64,000 nt of DNA from Chitinophagaceae bacterium (GCA_019638625.1 JAHBTK010000002.1:310001-374000); one strand, 5' to 3'. Counted from the first letter of the stretch, positions 1 to 9,571 are shown. A program made the numbers and translations. The notes: a model not told the origin generated them from the letters alone.

Positions 1-8
1 CTTTTGAA

Positions 9-581
9 ATGGCAAAAAAAATCATCATCATCATAACGGCTCCCTCCGGAGCTGGCAAAACTTCCATTATCCACTACCTGATCGAAAAGCTTCCCTATCT
101 GCTGTCATTTTCGATATCAGCTACAACCCGTAGTCCCAGAGCGCACGAAACCGATGGCAAAGATTATTATTTTATTTCTGAAAGTGATTTTAGAAACAAA
201 ATACAACAGGATGAATTTGTAGAATGGGAGATGGTTTATAAGGGGAAATATTATGGCACCCTGTACGCTGAACTGGAGCGTATCTGGTCACTGAACAAAA
301 TCCCCATTCTGGATATTGATGTAAAAGGCGCATTGAGTATTCAGAAAAACTACGCCGACTCACACCTCTCTATTTTTGTACAACCTCCATCCATTGAAGA
401 GCTGAAAAAACGCCTGGAAAAAAGGCAAACAGAAACGCCGGAATCTCTTGCCGCCAGGATAAACAAAGCGGCTTATGAACTTTCTTTTAAGAACAACTTC
501 GATCATGTTGTTACCAACACGCGGTTAGAAGACGCCTGCCGGCAGGCGGAAGAAATCGTACAACAATACATCGCTGAATAA
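9..581 (+). CDS. gmk: Guanylate kinase
   Basis: Phosphorylates GMP to GDP with ATP, an essential cytosolic step of purine nucleotide synthesis. The 190-residue length is normal for the family. The P-loop APSGAGKTS lies at about residues 11-19. It is followed by the GMP-binding stretch with TTRSPR and G-x-DYYF, and by the lid region with KRLEKR and the conserved R-x-N pair near residues 145-150. The ATG at 9 begins MAKKIIII directly before the P-loop strand, so the gene is probably complete even though it sits at the window edge. It converges on the AIM24-like gene across about 100 bp. The family is secure. Confidence 0.95.
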   Translation: MAKKIIIIITAPSGAGKTSIIHYLIEKLPYLLSFSISATTRSPRAHETDGKDYYFISESDFRNKIQQDEFVEWEMVYKGKYYGTLYAELERIWSLNKIPILDIDVKGALSIQKNYADSHLSIFVQPPSIEELKKRLEKRQTETPESLAARINKAAYELSFKNNFDHVVTNTRLEDACRQAEEIVQQYIAE

Positions 582-598
582 TTTGCAGCCTTACCTGC

Positions 599-627
599 AT
601 CCGGGCATGCCTGGGTTCTGCCCGGAT
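599..627. terminator. Hairpin between convergent genes
   Basis: A perfect 9-bp inverted repeat (ATCCGGGCA at 599-607 and TGCCCGGAT at 619-627) with an 11-nt loop lies between the stops of gmk and the convergent AIM24-like gene. There is no clear T-run on either side, so termination is an inference from position. Confidence 0.35.
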
Positions 628-685
628 ATAATACTAGTCCACACGTTCTCCTGACGATAAATCGGCTTGTATATGCTATCCGTCG

Positions 686-1480
686 TTACCGTCCATCACC
701 ATCCAGCAGGTTACCCAGGCCGCCGAGTAAACTACCTTCTTCCTTGCGATTAACCGTACCGTAGGAAAGTATCCTGCTGGCCAACCGGCTTACGGGGAGG
801 GTCTGTATCCAGACCTTACCGGGGCCACGCAGCGTGGCAAAGAACAGTCCTTCACCACCGAAAATGGTATTGCGGATGCCACCCACAAACTGGATATCGT
901 AATGTATGTCTTTGGTGTACCCTACCAGGCAACCCGTGTCGATGCGTAACATTTCCCCTGCCGCCAATGTCCGTTCAAACACGTGTCCGCCCGCATGAAC
1001 GAAGGCCATTCCATCTCCCTCCAGTTTCTGCATGATAAATCCTTCCCCTCCAAACAAGCCGGTACCCAGTTTACGCTGAAACTCTATGCCGATGCTTACG
1101 CCCCGGGCCGCGCACAAAAACGCATCTTTCTGGCATACCACTTTTCCTCCCAGTTCATATAAATCCAGGGGTATGATCTTTCCCGGGTAGGGAGAAGCAA
1201 AAGCCACTCTTTTTTTGCCCTGCCCCACATTGGTAAAAGCGGTCATAAACAAGCTTTCACCCGTAAGCAACCGTTTGCCGGCACTCATCAGTTTGCTCAT
1301 AAAGCCCCCTGCATTCTTTTTGGAGCCATCCCCGAAAATCGTTTGCATTTGTATGTCCTCATCCATCATCATAAACGCGCCGCTTTCCGCCATGGCCGTT
1401 TCACCCGGGTCAAGCTCAATATCCACATACTGCATTTCTTCCCCGTATATCCTGTAGTCTATTTCATGTGCTGTTTGCAT
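686..1480 (-). CDS. AIM24 / TIGR00266 family protein
   Basis: 264 residues with no signal peptide or membrane segment. It matches the bacterial AIM24 (TIGR00266) family, a beta-rich fold related to tryptophan-RNA-binding proteins whose biochemical role is not established. Family signs are the N-terminal [14 protein letters not shown], glycine-rich [14 protein letters not shown] near the middle, and a second [14 protein letters not shown] motif near residue 220. The C-terminal tail is rich in Gly, as in homologues. It stands alone, convergent with gmk and divergent from the patatin-like gene. Family assignment is confident; I give no function. Confidence 0.85.
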   Translation of the reverse strand: MQTAHEIDYRIYGEEMQYVDIELDPGETAMAESGAFMMMDEDIQMQTIFGDGSKKNAGGFMSKLMSAGKRLLTGESLFMTAFTNVGQGKKRVAFASPYPGKIIPLDLYELGGKVVCQKDAFLCAARGVSIGIEFQRKLGTGLFGGEGFIMQKLEGDGMAFVHAGGHVFERTLAAGEMLRIDTGCLVGYTKDIHYDIQFVGGIRNTIFGGEGLFFATLRGPGKVWIQTLPVSRLASRILSYGTVNRKEEGSLLGGLGNLLDGDGR

Positions 1481-1633
1481 AGTATCGCTTTTTCAGGTAA
1501 AAATAATACTAAGTATTTCACCTCGTATTACCGCTTATAAAAAACATCCGGATACCGGTTAAGTACAGCCTTGCAGTATTCTGTTAAAAAAAGCCGAAAT
1601 AGTGTAGCGGCTGCTTTTTTGTTTGATATGTGG

Positions 1634-1641
1634 TATATTTG
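1634..1641 (+). promoter_or_regulatory. Bacteroidota -7 element upstream of patatin gene
   Basis: TATATTTG fits the Bacteroidota -7 consensus TAnnTTTG. No TTG is found 19-21 nt upstream, so only half of the promoter is recognisable. It lies within what would be a longer open frame and supports translation starting at 1744 rather than 1630. Confidence 0.35.
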
Positions 1642-1743
1642 ATACTTCAAAAAAAGTTCAATAACAACGCAATAAAACCGCTGCTTTCGTCATTCATAAA
1701 GTTTGCTCGCCTGAGTTTTTGTGATCACAATACGGGATTTCCG

Positions 1744-3996
1744 ATGAAGCCACTGATAACACTATCCATATTAGCTTTCTTTATTGGCGGCATTGCGTAT
1801 GGTCAGCATCCGCAAAGGCCTAAAATAGGCATTACACTAAGCGGAGGCGGCGCCAAGGGGCTGGCACATATCGGCATCCTGAAAGCAATCGACTCCGCCG
1901 GGCTGAACGTGGACTATATTACGGGTACCAGCATGGGAGGTGTGATCGGGGGACTTTATGCCATTGGGTATTCTGCAGACTCTATAGAAACGCTGGCAAG
2001 AGAAATTGACTGGGAGCTTTTACTAAGCAACCAGTCTTCGCTGAGCAGCGTGTTTATGGCGGAAAAAGATGAATATGCCCGGTATATACTGGAGTTACCC
2101 CGCGTGAAACATAAATTCAAGCTTCCTACCGGTATACTTGAAGGACAGGAGCTGTGGCTGAAATTTTCAGAGCTTTTTTTTCCTGTAAGCAACATCAAGG
2201 ATTTCTCAAAATTCAGCATCCCCTTTAAATGCATTGCCACCGATGTGGGAACGGGAGAAGCGGTAGTGATGGATAACGGAGAAGTTATTTCATCCATCCG
2301 TTCAAGCATGGCCATCCCTTCTTTTTTTACTGCCGTAAATGTAAATGACCGCCACCTGATCGATGGCGGTGTAGTACGCAACTTTCCTGTGAGGGATGTA
2401 AAAGAAATGGGCGCGGAAATTGTGATCGGCAGTAATGTTTCCTCCGGGTTGCTGGCTTCCAATAAAGTGAGCAATGCCATACAGGTATTGCTACAGGTGG
2501 CTTTCTTCCGGGAAGCGGAAGACAGCCGCAACGAGATTCCCCTGTGCGATATCTACGTATCACAACCATTGCCCGGGTACAACATGGGCAGTTTCAGTTC
2601 GGCGGACAAAATAATGGAAGCGGGCATCGAGGAAGGTAAAAGGCTCTATCCCCGGCTAAAGGAACTGGCAGATTCTCTCGACGCCATCTATGGGAAGGAA
2701 CCATTTAAAACAAACCGCCTTCCCCCACTGCAAAAAATAAAATTTTCTTCTTTTGAGCTTAGTGGCTTAAAAAATACCACTATTGATTTTTTTGTCAACA
2801 CGCTTGATCTTAAAATGAATGAATGGTATTCCGCACTGGACATTTCAAAAATGGTGCGCCATGCATTTGGAACACGATATTATAACAGGATACTCTACTC
2901 GCTGGAAGAGGAAACGGACGGAACCTACAAAATCATTTTCGACATCGTGGAGAACCCGCTCACATTTGCCAAAGTAGGACTTCACTATGACGGTTTCAGC
3001 GGTATCAGTGCCATATTAAACCTTACCGGCAGAAACTTTCTGGTAACCAATTCCAGGAGCCTCGTAACCCTCAACATCGGTGACAATTTCAGGGCCAGGG
3101 GGCAGCATCTGCAGTATATCGGAAAACACAAAAACCTTTCATCCCTGCTGGAGATCCAGTACGACCGGTTTGGCATCAACAGCTATAACCCTTACAATGT
3201 GTACAACTCCTACAGGGAAGCGGGCTTATATAAACGGCAATACACGCGTTTTGATCTGAATGCCGCTTATTCTCCCAGCCGGAAGGTAGCAACCGGGCTT
3301 GGTTTCAGAATGGAACTGAACCATTTTTCACCCATCATATCCTCGCCGATTGAGTTTAAGGGCAGTAACAACTTCCCGACCGCTTATACCTTTTTTAAAC
3401 TGAATTCACTAAACAAACAGGTATTTCCTAGCAGGGGCTTAAAAATAGATGCGGAAGGCGGATGGGTTTTCCGGCAGAACGAGAAGTTAAAAGTGCTGAA
3501 GGAAGGTGTGGAAGCGCCGGCAAACGAATACCCCATTGGAACCCACCCTTACCTGCGTACAAAACTGAATGTGGAATCTTATCTCAGGCTTTCGTACCGG
3601 AGCACTTTATTACTTTCCATGCAGGCCGGTATTAACTTCAACTATACCAACAACCTGCTGAACGAGTTCTCCATAGGTGGCCTGATCCCGTTGTACAACA
3701 ACCAGATCACGTTCGCCGGGTTGCCGGAAGCAACCACCTATACACCAACTGTAGGCGCTTTTATGGCCGGGTACCGTTTTGAGTTTTACCCCAATACCTA
3801 TATCACGGGAAAGGGCAATATACTGTACACCAACTTTATTAATAAGAGTACATTCTTCAAAAACCCCAACCTGCTTTCCGGATATGCATTGACTTTCGGA
3901 TATAACTTTGCGCTGGGTCCGCTGGAAGTGAGCGCTATGTATAGCGACCAGGCAGGAAAGATACGCACGTATGTAAGTTTCGGTATCCCTTTTTAG
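1744..3996 (+). CDS. Patatin-like phospholipase with outer-membrane beta-barrel
   Basis: A predicted lipid acyl hydrolase fused to a translocation-type barrel, resembling type Vd (PlpD-like) proteins. I chose ATG 1744 because it gives a clean signal peptide ending in AYGQ near residue 21; an open frame from 1630 would add 38 unlikely residues. The 750-residue protein has the oxyanion motif SGGGAKG at about 33-39, the nucleophile elbow G-T-S-M-G with Ser63, and the catalytic D-G-G at about Asp207. Residues from about 340 show a POTRA-like segment and then a strand-rich barrel ending in phenylalanine (FGIPF), a usual outer-membrane insertion signal. Expected site: outer membrane. Whether the patatin domain is secreted or stays periplasmic cannot be read from sequence. 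Confidence 0.88.
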   Translation: MKPLITLSILAFFIGGIAYGQHPQRPKIGITLSGGGAKGLAHIGILKAIDSAGLNVDYITGTSMGGVIGGLYAIGYSADSIETLAREIDWELLLSNQSSLSSVFMAEKDEYARYILELPRVKHKFKLPTGILEGQELWLKFSELFFPVSNIKDFSKFSIPFKCIATDVGTGEAVVMDNGEVISSIRSSMAIPSFFTAVNVNDRHLIDGGVVRNFPVRDVKEMGAEIVIGSNVSSGLLASNKVSNAIQVLLQVAFFREAEDSRNEIPLCDIYVSQPLPGYNMGSFSSADKIMEAGIEEGKRLYPRLKELADSLDAIYGKEPFKTNRLPPLQKIKFSSFELSGLKNTTIDFFVNTLDLKMNEWYSALDISKMVRHAFGTRYYNRILYSLEEETDGTYKIIFDIVENPLTFAKVGLHYDGFSGISAILNLTGRNFLVTNSRSLVTLNIGDNFRARGQHLQYIGKHKNLSSLLEIQYDRFGINSYNPYNVYNSYREAGLYKRQYTRFDLNAAYSPSRKVATGLGFRMELNHFSPIISSPIEFKGSNNFPTAYTFFKLNSLNKQVFPSRGLKIDAEGGWVFRQNEKLKVLKEGVEAPANEYPIGTHPYLRTKLNVESYLRLSYRSTLLLSMQAGINFNYTNNLLNEFSIGGLIPLYNNQITFAGLPEATTYTPTVGAFMAGYRFEFYPNTYITGKGNILYTNFINKSTFFKNPNLLSGYALTFGYNFALGPLEVSAMYSDQAGKIRTYVSFGIPF

Positions 3997-4013
3997 GGTA
4001 TGCTGAACGAAGA

Positions 4014-4409
4014 TTATTTTTTCCCTACAAATCTCAACTCCTGCAATACCTGCTTTTGCGACCGGTATTTCATAAAAATGGTCGTCCTGAATTCACCATG
4101 CCTGGTTTCCAGGTCGCCTATGCAAAAGTCCGTGCCATTACTGGAACCTCTATTAACTATTTTAAAAGATTTTACACCGTAACATTTAAAGAAGTCCCTG
4201 ATAATGGTTTCTGCCTGACTCCGGCTATAGGCATGGCTTCTTTCGTGTAAGGTGATCTCTACCATATTATCAAAATACCGGGACAACATATCGGCGTTTC
4301 CCGATTTCATCGCACCCGCCACATCATCAATTGAGTTGGAAAAAGGAATAAAGGAAAACAGGGTTGTGAAACAACAGACAAGGGCTATATTGTGGAAAAA
4401 GCGGTTCAT
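4014..4409 (-). CDS. DUF4783 domain secreted protein
   Basis: A 131-residue protein counted from the ATG at 4409 (MNRFFHNIAL), which begins a convincing signal peptide; a start 10 codons upstream is less likely. The mature part has one alpha/beta domain like DUF4783, an NTF2-like Bacteroidota family of unknown role. Marks are V-A-G-A-M-K-S-G-N-A near the start, the R-Y-F-D-N motif, and a C-terminal strand set ending in LQELRFVGKK. It converges on the patatin-like gene with 17 bp between the stops. Probably periplasmic or surface exposed. Confidence 0.75.
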   Translation of the reverse strand: MNRFFHNIALVCCFTTLFSFIPFSNSIDDVAGAMKSGNADMLSRYFDNMVEITLHERSHAYSRSQAETIIRDFFKCYGVKSFKIVNRGSSNGTDFCIGDLETRHGEFRTTIFMKYRSQKQVLQELRFVGKK

Positions 4410-4562
4410 AATTAAACTTGTCGCATTTTTTATTGCCAAAAAATGTGCCAGACTGTTCTATTATCAATATAATATTCCATTAACACCTAACAATCAGCCT
4501 GTTGCCAATCCGAAAGGATCGATCATACCATTTTTGTTACAGCAGAGAATAGGTTTAAGCTG

Positions 4563-4570
4563 TATTTTTG
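4563..4570 (+). promoter_or_regulatory. -7 element directly before gpmI start
   Basis: TATTTTTG matches TAnnTTTG and ends 5 nt before the gpmI ATG. If it is used, the transcript would begin at or next to the start codon. No -33 TTG lies at the normal distance (a TTG at 4534 is 26 nt away). Confidence 0.4.
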
Positions 4571-4574
4571 CCCC

Positions 4575-6101
4575 ATGACAAACAAAAAAGTGATCCTGAT
4601 AATCATGGACGGATGGGGACTGGGAGCCTTACGATCCAGCGATGCCATTCAAAATGCTAAAACTCCTTTTGTAGATTCACTATATCATAACTATCCCCAT
4701 ACCACCCTGATAACCTGCGGGGAGGATGTGGGGCTGCCCGAAGGACAAATGGGTAACAGCGAGGTAGGTCACCTGAACCTCGGAGCCGGTAGAATAGTGT
4801 ACCAGGAACTGCAACGGATCAATGTTGCCATTCGCACCGGGGAACTGGCAGGCAACAGGGTATTGCTTGACACCCTGCAATATGCCAAAAACAATAACAA
4901 ATCACTTCATCTGGTCGGTCTGGTAAGCGATGGGGGTGTTCACTCGCACCTGAACCATCTTAAAGCCCTTACTACTATTTGCAAACAGCAGGGGCTGGAG
5001 GATGTGTTTATACACGCCTTTACTGACGGAAGAGACACCGACCCCAAAAGCGGGCTGGGCTACCTGACCGATTTACAGTTGCACCTGGGTGAGTCCACCG
5101 GCGAAATAGCCACCGTAACCGGGCGCTACTATGCAATGGACCGGGATAAACGCTGGGAACGGGTGAAACTGGCCTACGACGCCCTGGTAAACGGAGCAGG
5201 TGAAAAAAGCAATGATATCCTTGCTTCCGTTGCAGCATCCTATGCTGAAAACATTACGGACGAATTCATTAAACCAATTATTAATGCCCGGACCGATGCA
5301 GGCAAATGTTTTATCAAAGAAGGAGACGCGGTGATCTGCTTCAACTTCCGTACAGACCGTTGCCGGGAGATAACAGAAGTGCTCACGCAAAAGGATATGC
5401 CTGACTTCGGAATGCATACCCTGCCCCTGCACTACACCACCATGACCGAGTATGATAAAACATACAAAGGTGTGCATGTGATATTCGAAAATGATAATCT
5501 TACCCAGACACTGGGTGAAGTGATCGCCGCAAACGGGCTCAAACAGATACGTATAGCCGAAACTGAGAAATATCCGCATGTCACTTTCTTTTTCAGCGGC
5601 GGGCGCGAAGAACTTTTTGAAGGCGAAAGCAGGATATTAGCCGCCTCTCCCAAAGTAGCTACTTACGATCTTCAGCCGGAGATGAGCGCCTACGAATTAA
5701 CGGAAAAGCTACTGCCGGAAATAAAGAACCAATCGGCTGATTTTATCTGTCTCAACTACGCCAATGCAGATATGGTAGGACATACCGGTATCTGGGATGC
5801 GGTGGTAAAAGCCGTGGAAACCGTTGACTCCTGCGTGGAAAAAGTGGTAACCGCAGGGCTTGAAAACGGGTACACCATTTTCCTGACTGCCGACCACGGC
5901 AACGCGGACTATGTTATTAACGAAGATGGCTCTCCCAATACCGCTCATACCCTTAACCCGGTTCCGCTTTTTGTAATTGACAAAGAATGGAAGGGCAATT
6001 TGTCAAAAGGTAAGCTGGGGGATATAGCGCCAAGCATTCTTACAATGATGCACCTGCCTGTACCGAAGGAAATGACAGGTAATATACTGGTTAGTGAATG
6101 A
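4575..6101 (+). CDS. gpmI: 2,3-bisphosphoglycerate-independent phosphoglycerate mutase
   Basis: Interconverts 3- and 2-phosphoglycerate in glycolysis and gluconeogenesis without a bisphosphoglycerate cofactor, using two Mn ions. The 508-residue length is typical. The N-terminal metal motif LIIMDGWGLG comes first. The phosphorylated serine is Ser62 in MGNSEVGHLNLGAGR. Later come DGRDTDPKSG, the FRTDRCREI segment of the inserted domain, and the C-terminal metal ligands in ADHGNADYV with a following His in NTAHTLNPVP. It lies 35 bp before truA on the same strand. Together with gap and pgk nearby, it gives lower glycolysis a compact neighbourhood. Confidence 0.96.
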   Translation: MTNKKVILIIMDGWGLGALRSSDAIQNAKTPFVDSLYHNYPHTTLITCGEDVGLPEGQMGNSEVGHLNLGAGRIVYQELQRINVAIRTGELAGNRVLLDTLQYAKNNNKSLHLVGLVSDGGVHSHLNHLKALTTICKQQGLEDVFIHAFTDGRDTDPKSGLGYLTDLQLHLGESTGEIATVTGRYYAMDRDKRWERVKLAYDALVNGAGEKSNDILASVAASYAENITDEFIKPIINARTDAGKCFIKEGDAVICFNFRTDRCREITEVLTQKDMPDFGMHTLPLHYTTMTEYDKTYKGVHVIFENDNLTQTLGEVIAANGLKQIRIAETEKYPHVTFFFSGGREELFEGESRILAASPKVATYDLQPEMSAYELTEKLLPEIKNQSADFICLNYANADMVGHTGIWDAVVKAVETVDSCVEKVVTAGLENGYTIFLTADHGNADYVINEDGSPNTAHTLNPVPLFVIDKEWKGNLSKGKLGDIAPSILTMMHLPVPKEMTGNILVSE

Positions 6102-6136
6102 TGCTGGTTGGTTTCCGCAGGTTATAATCAGATATC

Positions 6137-6889
6137 ATGCAGAGATATTTTATTGAGCTGTCATACAGCGGGACTGCTTATGCGGGTTTCCAGATACAGG
6201 AGAATGCACCTACTATCCAATCGGAAGTAGAAAAAGCGCTGGCTGTTTTCTTTAAGCAGGCTTTTTCTCTGACCGGCTCTTCCCGTACGGATGCAGGGGT
6301 TCATGCATTGCAAAACTATTTTCATTTTGACACTGAAACAGAAATCCCTCAGAAGGTTGTTTATAATATCAATGCTATTCTCCCGCCTGATATTGCCGTG
6401 AAAAGGATATTCCCCGTTCAGCAGGACGCCCACTGCCGGTTTAATGCGGTCAGCCGGGAATACCGGTACTACGTCTACCCGGAAAAGGACCCGTTTTTGA
6501 GGGACCGGGCTTATTTTTTCCCATACCCTCTGCAGTTGGAACAACTCAATGCCGCTGCCACGCTTATAAAGGAACATACCGATTTCACCAGTTTCTCCAA
6601 ACGGAACACGCAGGTGAAAAATTTTCTGTGCAATATTGTGGAAAGCCGTTGGACAGACGAAAACAATTGCCTGGTATATACTGTAAAAGCCAACCGGTTT
6701 TTAAGAGGTATGGTAAGAGGGCTGGTGGGAACAATGTTGCAGGTGGGGCGCGGCAAAACCGATATCGAAGGCTTCAGGAAAATAATAGAGAGCAGAAACT
6801 GTGCTCATGCAGACTTTTCCGTGCCCGGACACGGATTGTTTTTATGCAGCGTAAATTTTGATACCCCGCAACAGGTTATACAATCCTGA
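6137..6889 (+). CDS. truA: tRNA pseudouridine(38-40) synthase TruA
   Basis: Isomerises uridines 38-40 in the anticodon arm of tRNAs. The 250-residue protein has the standard start RYFIELSYSGTAYAGFQ-like strand, the catalytic Asp52 in SSRTDAGVHA, and the C-terminal FLRGMVRGLVGTMLQVGRG motif of the RNA-binding cleft. It follows gpmI by 35 bp and is probably co-transcribed. Its last 14 bp overlap the end of the convergent DUF4230 gene. No internal defect is seen. Confidence 0.95.
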   Translation: MQRYFIELSYSGTAYAGFQIQENAPTIQSEVEKALAVFFKQAFSLTGSSRTDAGVHALQNYFHFDTETEIPQKVVYNINAILPPDIAVKRIFPVQQDAHCRFNAVSREYRYYVYPEKDPFLRDRAYFFPYPLQLEQLNAAATLIKEHTDFTSFSKRNTQVKNFLCNIVESRWTDENNCLVYTVKANRFLRGMVRGLVGTMLQVGRGKTDIEGFRKIIESRNCAHADFSVPGHGLFLCSVNFDTPQQVIQS

Positions 6890-7550
6890 CAGAAACTTTT
6901 CTAAATCCTACTGACAACAGAAAATTCTCAATAAGCATCCGGCTCCTGGCGTCAGCTTTTTCCAGCACCTGTTGTTCCAGCGCTTCATTTATCATCCTCG
7001 TCCTTGCCTTTACTTTCACAGCAGTTACTGCATCCGGCTCCCATTTCCCTATCTCGCTGAAAATATCAAAATCCGAAGGGTTCATAATCGCATCCAGTAT
7101 CTCAGCCCGGGGTATTGTCAACGACACGGAGTCACCCTGAACGATGATATCCGAAGACTGCAGTTTTTTTAAATCTGTACCGGCTATCACCCTGCCTCTG
7201 CCCACCAGCACCAATCGCCTGCCCTTAACCGGTAGTCCTGAAAAGCCTGAAAAATCAGGTAACAACAGCTCGCCGGCGCTCTTCTTTTCTATGGCTACGG
7301 TATCGGCCACCACCTCGCTATACACGCTGATCGTGCAAAGCTGCGCCAGTTCGTTGATTTCCTTAACCAGGATAGGTGTTTCATCAATCAGTACCGGAGC
7401 GGGTTTGAAAAGATCGCCTATGGATGACATCCATTGTTTTCTGAAGACGAATAATAAGATGATAATGATGCCCAATATGAGCGCCAGGGACATATATCGT
7501 TTCAACAAACGCACTATATTAATTGAGTTTTTGTATTGGTTCGACATCAA
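6876..7550 (-). CDS. DUF4230 membrane protein
   Basis: 224 residues. One transmembrane helix at about residues 17-37 (YMSLALILGIIIILLFVF) leaves a large C-terminal domain outside the membrane. The domain matches DUF4230: an L-x-T-x-x-Y-S-E-V strand, L-V-G-R-G-R-V-I-A-G with K-L-Q, the V-T-I-P-R-A-E-I-L motif, and a C-terminal alpha-helical R-M-I-N-E-A-L-E-Q-Q segment. The start at 7550 lies inside the end of the upstream DUF4230 gene (32-bp overlap), so the two are translationally coupled. The role is unknown; the pair may form a heteromeric envelope complex (inference). Confidence 0.75.
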   Translation of the reverse strand: MMSNQYKNSINIVRLLKRYMSLALILGIIIILLFVFRKQWMSSIGDLFKPAPVLIDETPILVKEINELAQLCTISVYSEVVADTVAIEKKSAGELLLPDFSGFSGLPVKGRRLVLVGRGRVIAGTDLKKLQSSDIIVQGDSVSLTIPRAEILDAIMNPSDFDIFSEIGKWEPDAVTAVKVKARTRMINEALEQQVLEKADARSRMLIENFLLSVGFRKVSVRIV

Positions 7551-8082
7551 AACGGATACTTACCTGCCGGTATCCCATTTTCCTCAGCAGGTTGCTGACA
7601 AACAAACTTGCATTTGTTTCCGCCGTTGCCAATATCCCCAGCGAGTCTACGCTTTGTTGTATCTGTCGCTGTGCCTGGGCAGCCAGTACATCCCTTTCTG
7701 CAGCGGTGAACCCGGACCGGAAAACGCCCACCTCCTCATACTCCATTTTTATATCCTCAGGTTTGATATTTACAGAAAACAAAGTAGCACGCGGCAACAC
7801 GAGGCTGATCTGTTTTCCATCCACTACTATATTTTCGGGAGCTATCAGAGAAAAATCTACTCCCGCTTTTAGCGTAGCCTGACAGGTCATCAGAATTTTC
7901 CGGTCACCCGGCTTATACCAGGTTTTGTCATCGTTCGCCCGGATAATTTTGTTAACCACATATTCTACCGTCACCAGTTCATTCATCTCCTTCAAGGCCA
8001 GCACTTCTATACCGGCTGACGGGCTGCTTTTACAGCTTATTGCAAAAAGAAGAATTATAAAAAAAGGGCTCATCCGGCGCAT
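7519..8082 (-). CDS. DUF4230 lipoprotein
   Basis: A paralogue of the next gene. The ATG at 8082 starts MRRMSPFFIILLFAISC, a lipoprotein signal peptide with Cys as the +1 residue. An ATG at 8103 exists, but it sits one base from a TATTTTTG promoter element and would lie outside the transcript. The 187-residue product has the same DUF4230 order: V-T-V-E-Y-V strand, K-I-L-M-T-C, V-D-G-K-Q-I-S-L-V-L-P-R-A, then the helical A-A-E-R-D-V-L-A-A-Q-A segment. The lipid anchor versus the helix anchor of its partner suggests the two domains face the same compartment. Function unknown. Confidence 0.75.
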   Translation of the reverse strand: MRRMSPFFIILLFAISCKSSPSAGIEVLALKEMNELVTVEYVVNKIIRANDDKTWYKPGDRKILMTCQATLKAGVDFSLIAPENIVVDGKQISLVLPRATLFSVNIKPEDIKMEYEEVGVFRSGFTAAERDVLAAQAQRQIQQSVDSLGILATAETNASLFVSNLLRKMGYRQVSIRFDVEPIQKLN

Positions 8083-8100
8083 ATCGCAATTTACGCCATT

Positions 8101-8108
8101 CAAAAATA
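8101..8108 (-). promoter_or_regulatory. -7 element of the DUF4230 operon
   Basis: On the minus strand this reads TATTTTTG (TAnnTTTG consensus), 18 nt before the ATG at 8082. It decides against the ATG at 8103. No clear -33 TTG. Confidence 0.4.
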
Positions 8109-8283
8109 TAGTGGATAAATGTTTGGATAAGAGCCTGCACGGCGAGGATATCCAGTTTTAACCGGCATTTTTTATTTAAAATCTCTGGCTTTCGGTATCT
8201 CTTCATTAAACACCTGATCCCGTTCGGGGGGATTATTCATAAAGAATGTGTTTTAGAGAATAAATGTAGCTCAAAACCCAATC

Positions 8284-9483
8284 TTACAGTGCAGATACCG
8301 CCGCGATGCCAGGTAAGGTTTTGCCCTCAAAATATTCGAGCATGGCGCCACCGCCGGTAGAAACATAACTTACCTTATCTGTAAAGCCAAACTGGTTAAC
8401 TGCCGCTACAGAATCTCCGCCACCCACCAGGGAATAGGCGCCATTTTGAGTAGCTTCAGCAACGGCTTCAGCAATGGCCTTGGTACCTGACTGGAACTTC
8501 TCCATTTCAAAAACACCCATCGGACCGTTCCACAGAATGGTCTTTGAGCGCTTTATCACTTCTGTAAACCGCTTTCTGGCCTGCTCCCCGATATCCAGCC
8601 CCATCCATCCGTCAGGTATATTATTACTCGGTGCGGAAGACGTACCGGCATCCGCTGCAAATTTGTCGGCAATTATCGAATCTTCGGGCAGATGAATGCG
8701 CACACCGGCTTCTTCAGCTTTTTTCAGCAGTAACCGGGCGATATCCAAGCGGTCGTCTTCGCACAGGGAGTTGCCTATTTTGCCACCCTGCGCTTTCATA
8801 AATGTGTAGGCCATACCGCCGCCTATGATAATGTCAGTAGCCTGCTCCAGCAGGTTTTCTATGATCAGTATTTTATCAGAAACCTTTGCTCCGCCGATAA
8901 TGGCAGTAAAGGGTTTCACAGAATGATGAAACACTTTCTCGGCACTGTTTACCTCACCTTCCATCAGCAGCCCGAACATCCTGTTCTCTACATCAAAAAA
9001 CTTGGCAATAACAGCGGTGGAAGCATGTGCACGGTGCGCTGTTCCGAAAGCATCGTTTACATATACATCTCCCAACCGGGATAATTTTTGAGCAAAATCC
9101 TCATCGCCCGCTTCTTCCTCTTTATGAAACCGGAGGTTCTCCAGCAACAGCACTTCACCCGGCTTCATGTTTTCCGCCAGTTCATAAGCCTGTCCGCCTA
9201 TACAATCATTGGCAAACAGGATGTTGGCGCCGGGCAACAGCTCACCCAGGTGTCCGGCCAGGTGCTTTAAAGAATACTTTTCTTCCGGCCCTTTTTTGGG
9301 ACGGCCAAAGTGGCTCATCAGGATGACCTTTCCTCCATCGGCAAGTATCTTTTTTATCGTAGGTATAGTCGCCCGCATCCGGGTATCATCGGTTATTTCA
9401 AACTTATCATTGAGGGGAACATTAAAATCAACGCGGGTTAAAACCTTCTTGTCTTTAAAATTACTTGAAGAAAATTTTGACAT
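8284..9483 (-). CDS. pgk: Phosphoglycerate kinase
   Basis: Transfers phosphate between 1,3-bisphosphoglycerate and ADP in glycolysis. 399 residues, normal for bacterial enzymes. The N-terminal domain has [11 protein letters not shown] and [12 protein letters not shown], then [14 protein letters not shown] and [12 protein letters not shown] motifs. The C-terminal domain has [22 protein letters not shown] and the glycine-rich [12 protein letters not shown] nucleotide loop. It lies downstream of gap on the same strand, separated by a gap terminator, so it probably has its own transcription or depends on read-through. Confidence 0.97.
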   Translation of the reverse strand: MSKFSSSNFKDKKVLTRVDFNVPLNDKFEITDDTRMRATIPTIKKILADGGKVILMSHFGRPKKGPEEKYSLKHLAGHLGELLPGANILFANDCIGGQAYELAENMKPGEVLLLENLRFHKEEEAGDEDFAQKLSRLGDVYVNDAFGTAHRAHASTAVIAKFFDVENRMFGLLMEGEVNSAEKVFHHSVKPFTAIIGGAKVSDKILIIENLLEQATDIIIGGGMAYTFMKAQGGKIGNSLCEDDRLDIARLLLKKAEEAGVRIHLPEDSIIADKFAADAGTSSAPSNNIPDGWMGLDIGEQARKRFTEVIKRSKTILWNGPMGVFEMEKFQSGTKAIAEAVAEATQNGAYSLVGGGDSVAAVNQFGFTDKVSYVSTGGGAMLEYFEGKTLPGIAAVSAL

Positions 9484-9543
9484 AGTTCTGAGGATTGATT
9501 TAGCAAATGCTGCAAGTGCAACATTTCAGGTAACACGGATATT

Positions 9544-9571
9544 AAAAAAGGCTAAGAAAACCTTAGCCTTT
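9544..9571 (-). terminator. Rho-independent terminator after gap
   Basis: A 10-bp stem (AAAGGCTAAG at 9547-9556 and CTTAGCCTTT at 9562-9571) with a 5-nt loop. Read on the minus strand it is followed by a T-run. It begins 12 bp after the gap stop and stands before pgk. Confidence 0.75.

Noticed and set aside
1630..1743. Upstream extension of the patatin gene
   Set aside because: It places 38 unlike residues before a good signal peptide and crosses a -7 promoter element.
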